7,000 bases of DNA. Origin: a bacterium (lineage in GTDB: Bacteria > Vulcanimicrobiota > Xenobia > Xenobiales > Xenobiaceae). Location of the stretch: the NCBI GenBank assembly GCA_022839105.1, contig JALHDH010000156.1, positions 1-7,000 of the forward strand, read 5' to 3'. Shown in pieces: positions 6,331-7,000 of the stretch; positions within the stretch are counted from its first letter, which is position 1, and each line of letters starts with the position of its first letter. The notes beneath the pieces are model-generated. The model made no database searches and had not been told where the DNA came from. It worked only from the letters and a program-made list of their open reading frames with translations. The translations under genes were made by a program, and so were the position numbers.

Positions 6331-7000
6331 GCTCGCCTCATCCCCTCCGCGTGGTCCTCCTGCTGGTCGTCGCCCAGTTGACCTTCCTGTCCAGCGGAGG
6401 GCTGACGCTCCTGAACCTGGCCTGCGCGGGTTTCGGGCTGGCCGGGGCCCTGTCCCGAGGGGTCCTGCGCGCGCCCTCGTCGGTCTGGCCGGTCCTGCTC
6501 CTGCCGGTCCTGCTGCTCCCGGCGCTGCCGCCCGAGGCCGGCCCGACCCTGGCCCTGGGTCCGGCCCACATCCCGTTCCTGTATCGCGCCCTCCTGCTGG
6601 CCTGCCTGGAGACCGCAGTCCTTTCCTGGTTGCGCTGGGAGCCGGAACGGCAGGGGTGGCTGGTGGCGGGAGCCATGGCCTTGACCATGGCCTGCGGACT
6701 GACCTTCGACCCCTGGCCCTACGGCGGCTTCGTGGCGATCCAGATCTGCCTGCTGGCCGTTCATCTCCGGGCGGCGGTTCCCGGCCCCCTGGACCTGCCC
6801 CGCCTGGCTCCCCTCCTCGGGGCCGGAGCGCTGGCCCTCCTCCTGGCCCTGACGCTGTCCTGGAGCGAGCGCCAGGTCAACGACATGATGGCCTGGTTCA
6901 CTCCTCCCCTGCCGATCTCGGCTCATTTCCAGGCCCATTCCCGGCTGGAAACGATGCGCGATCAGCAGCGATCGGCCCGGGTCGTCCTGCGCCTGTTCAC
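6327..7000 (+). CDS. Multi-pass membrane protein, probable TgpA-like transglutaminase, N-terminal part
   Basis: The frame is open for 224 codons from TTG 6327 to the window edge; the C-terminus is missing. It is very rich in Leu, Val and Ala, with about seven hydrophobic segments near residues 8-22, 24-43, 53-67, 84-99, 111-125, 133-147 and 160-178. A polar, probably extracytoplasmic region begins near 180, including HSRLETMRDQQRSARVVLRLF (204-224), which resembles the start of the periplasmic part of TgpA/DUF3488 proteins (a SRLG-like block, then a VLRV strand). The position right after MoxR and DUF58 is the usual place of a TgpA-type membrane protein with an external transglutaminase-like domain, as in the Pseudomonas aeruginosa tgpA cluster. 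The catalytic Cys-His-Asp domain would lie beyond the window, so the call rests on context and topology. Another membrane protein of the same operon type is the main alternative. Confidence 0.65.
   Translation, partial: MSSPHPLRVVLLLVVAQLTFLSSGGLTLLNLACAGFGLAGALSRGVLRAPSSVWPVLLLPVLLLPALPPEAGPTLALGPAHIPFLYRALLLACLETAVLSWLRWEPERQGWLVAGAMALTMACGLTFDPWPYGGFVAIQICLLAVHLRAAVPGPLDLPRLAPLLGAGALALLLALTLSWSERQVNDMMAWFTPPLPISAHFQAHSRLETMRDQQRSARVVLRLF

Overview
The window is GC-rich bacterial chromosome (C and G dominate codon third positions; starts are ATG, GTG and TTG). It is densely packed: six protein genes, with only two non-coding gaps of more than 100 bases. I see no rRNA, tRNA, CRISPR array, insertion sequence or phage gene. 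The gene families (VIT-domain secreted protein, YgiQ radical SAM protein, NodB-type polysaccharide deacetylase, MoxR/DUF58/transglutaminase-like module) occur in many phyla, so I do not assign a taxon.

Left part: the 5' portion of a minus-strand gene (1-564) encodes a signal peptide and a VIT domain, with the rest beyond the left edge. A 228-base divergent gap (565-792) follows. It holds three inverted repeats, one of which overlaps the start codon and a possible -10 box of the next gene. The plus-strand gene 793-2817 is a YgiQ-family radical SAM protein with an unusual basic, repetitive C-terminal tail. It converges, 4 bases apart, on a minus-strand gene for an exported or membrane-anchored polysaccharide deacetylase (2822-3967), which retains every catalytic motif.

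Right part: a plus-strand operon of three tightly packed genes starts at 4123: a MoxR-family AAA+ ATPase, a DUF58 protein (4-base GTGA overlap) and the N-terminal membrane part of a probable TgpA-like transglutaminase protein (4-base TTGA overlap, cut by the right edge). This is a widely conserved module thought to work at the cell envelope.

The most notable observation is that the MoxR gene is broken by an exact 25-base tandem duplication (4502-4526 and 4527-4551). Removing one copy restores a normal 312-residue MoxR protein. The duplication may be a recent null mutation, a slippage-reversible switch, or a sequencing or assembly error; the sequence alone cannot decide. Apart from this and some candidate operator-like dyads, the region looks like ordinary housekeeping and envelope genes. 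I found no convincing new multi-gene system.
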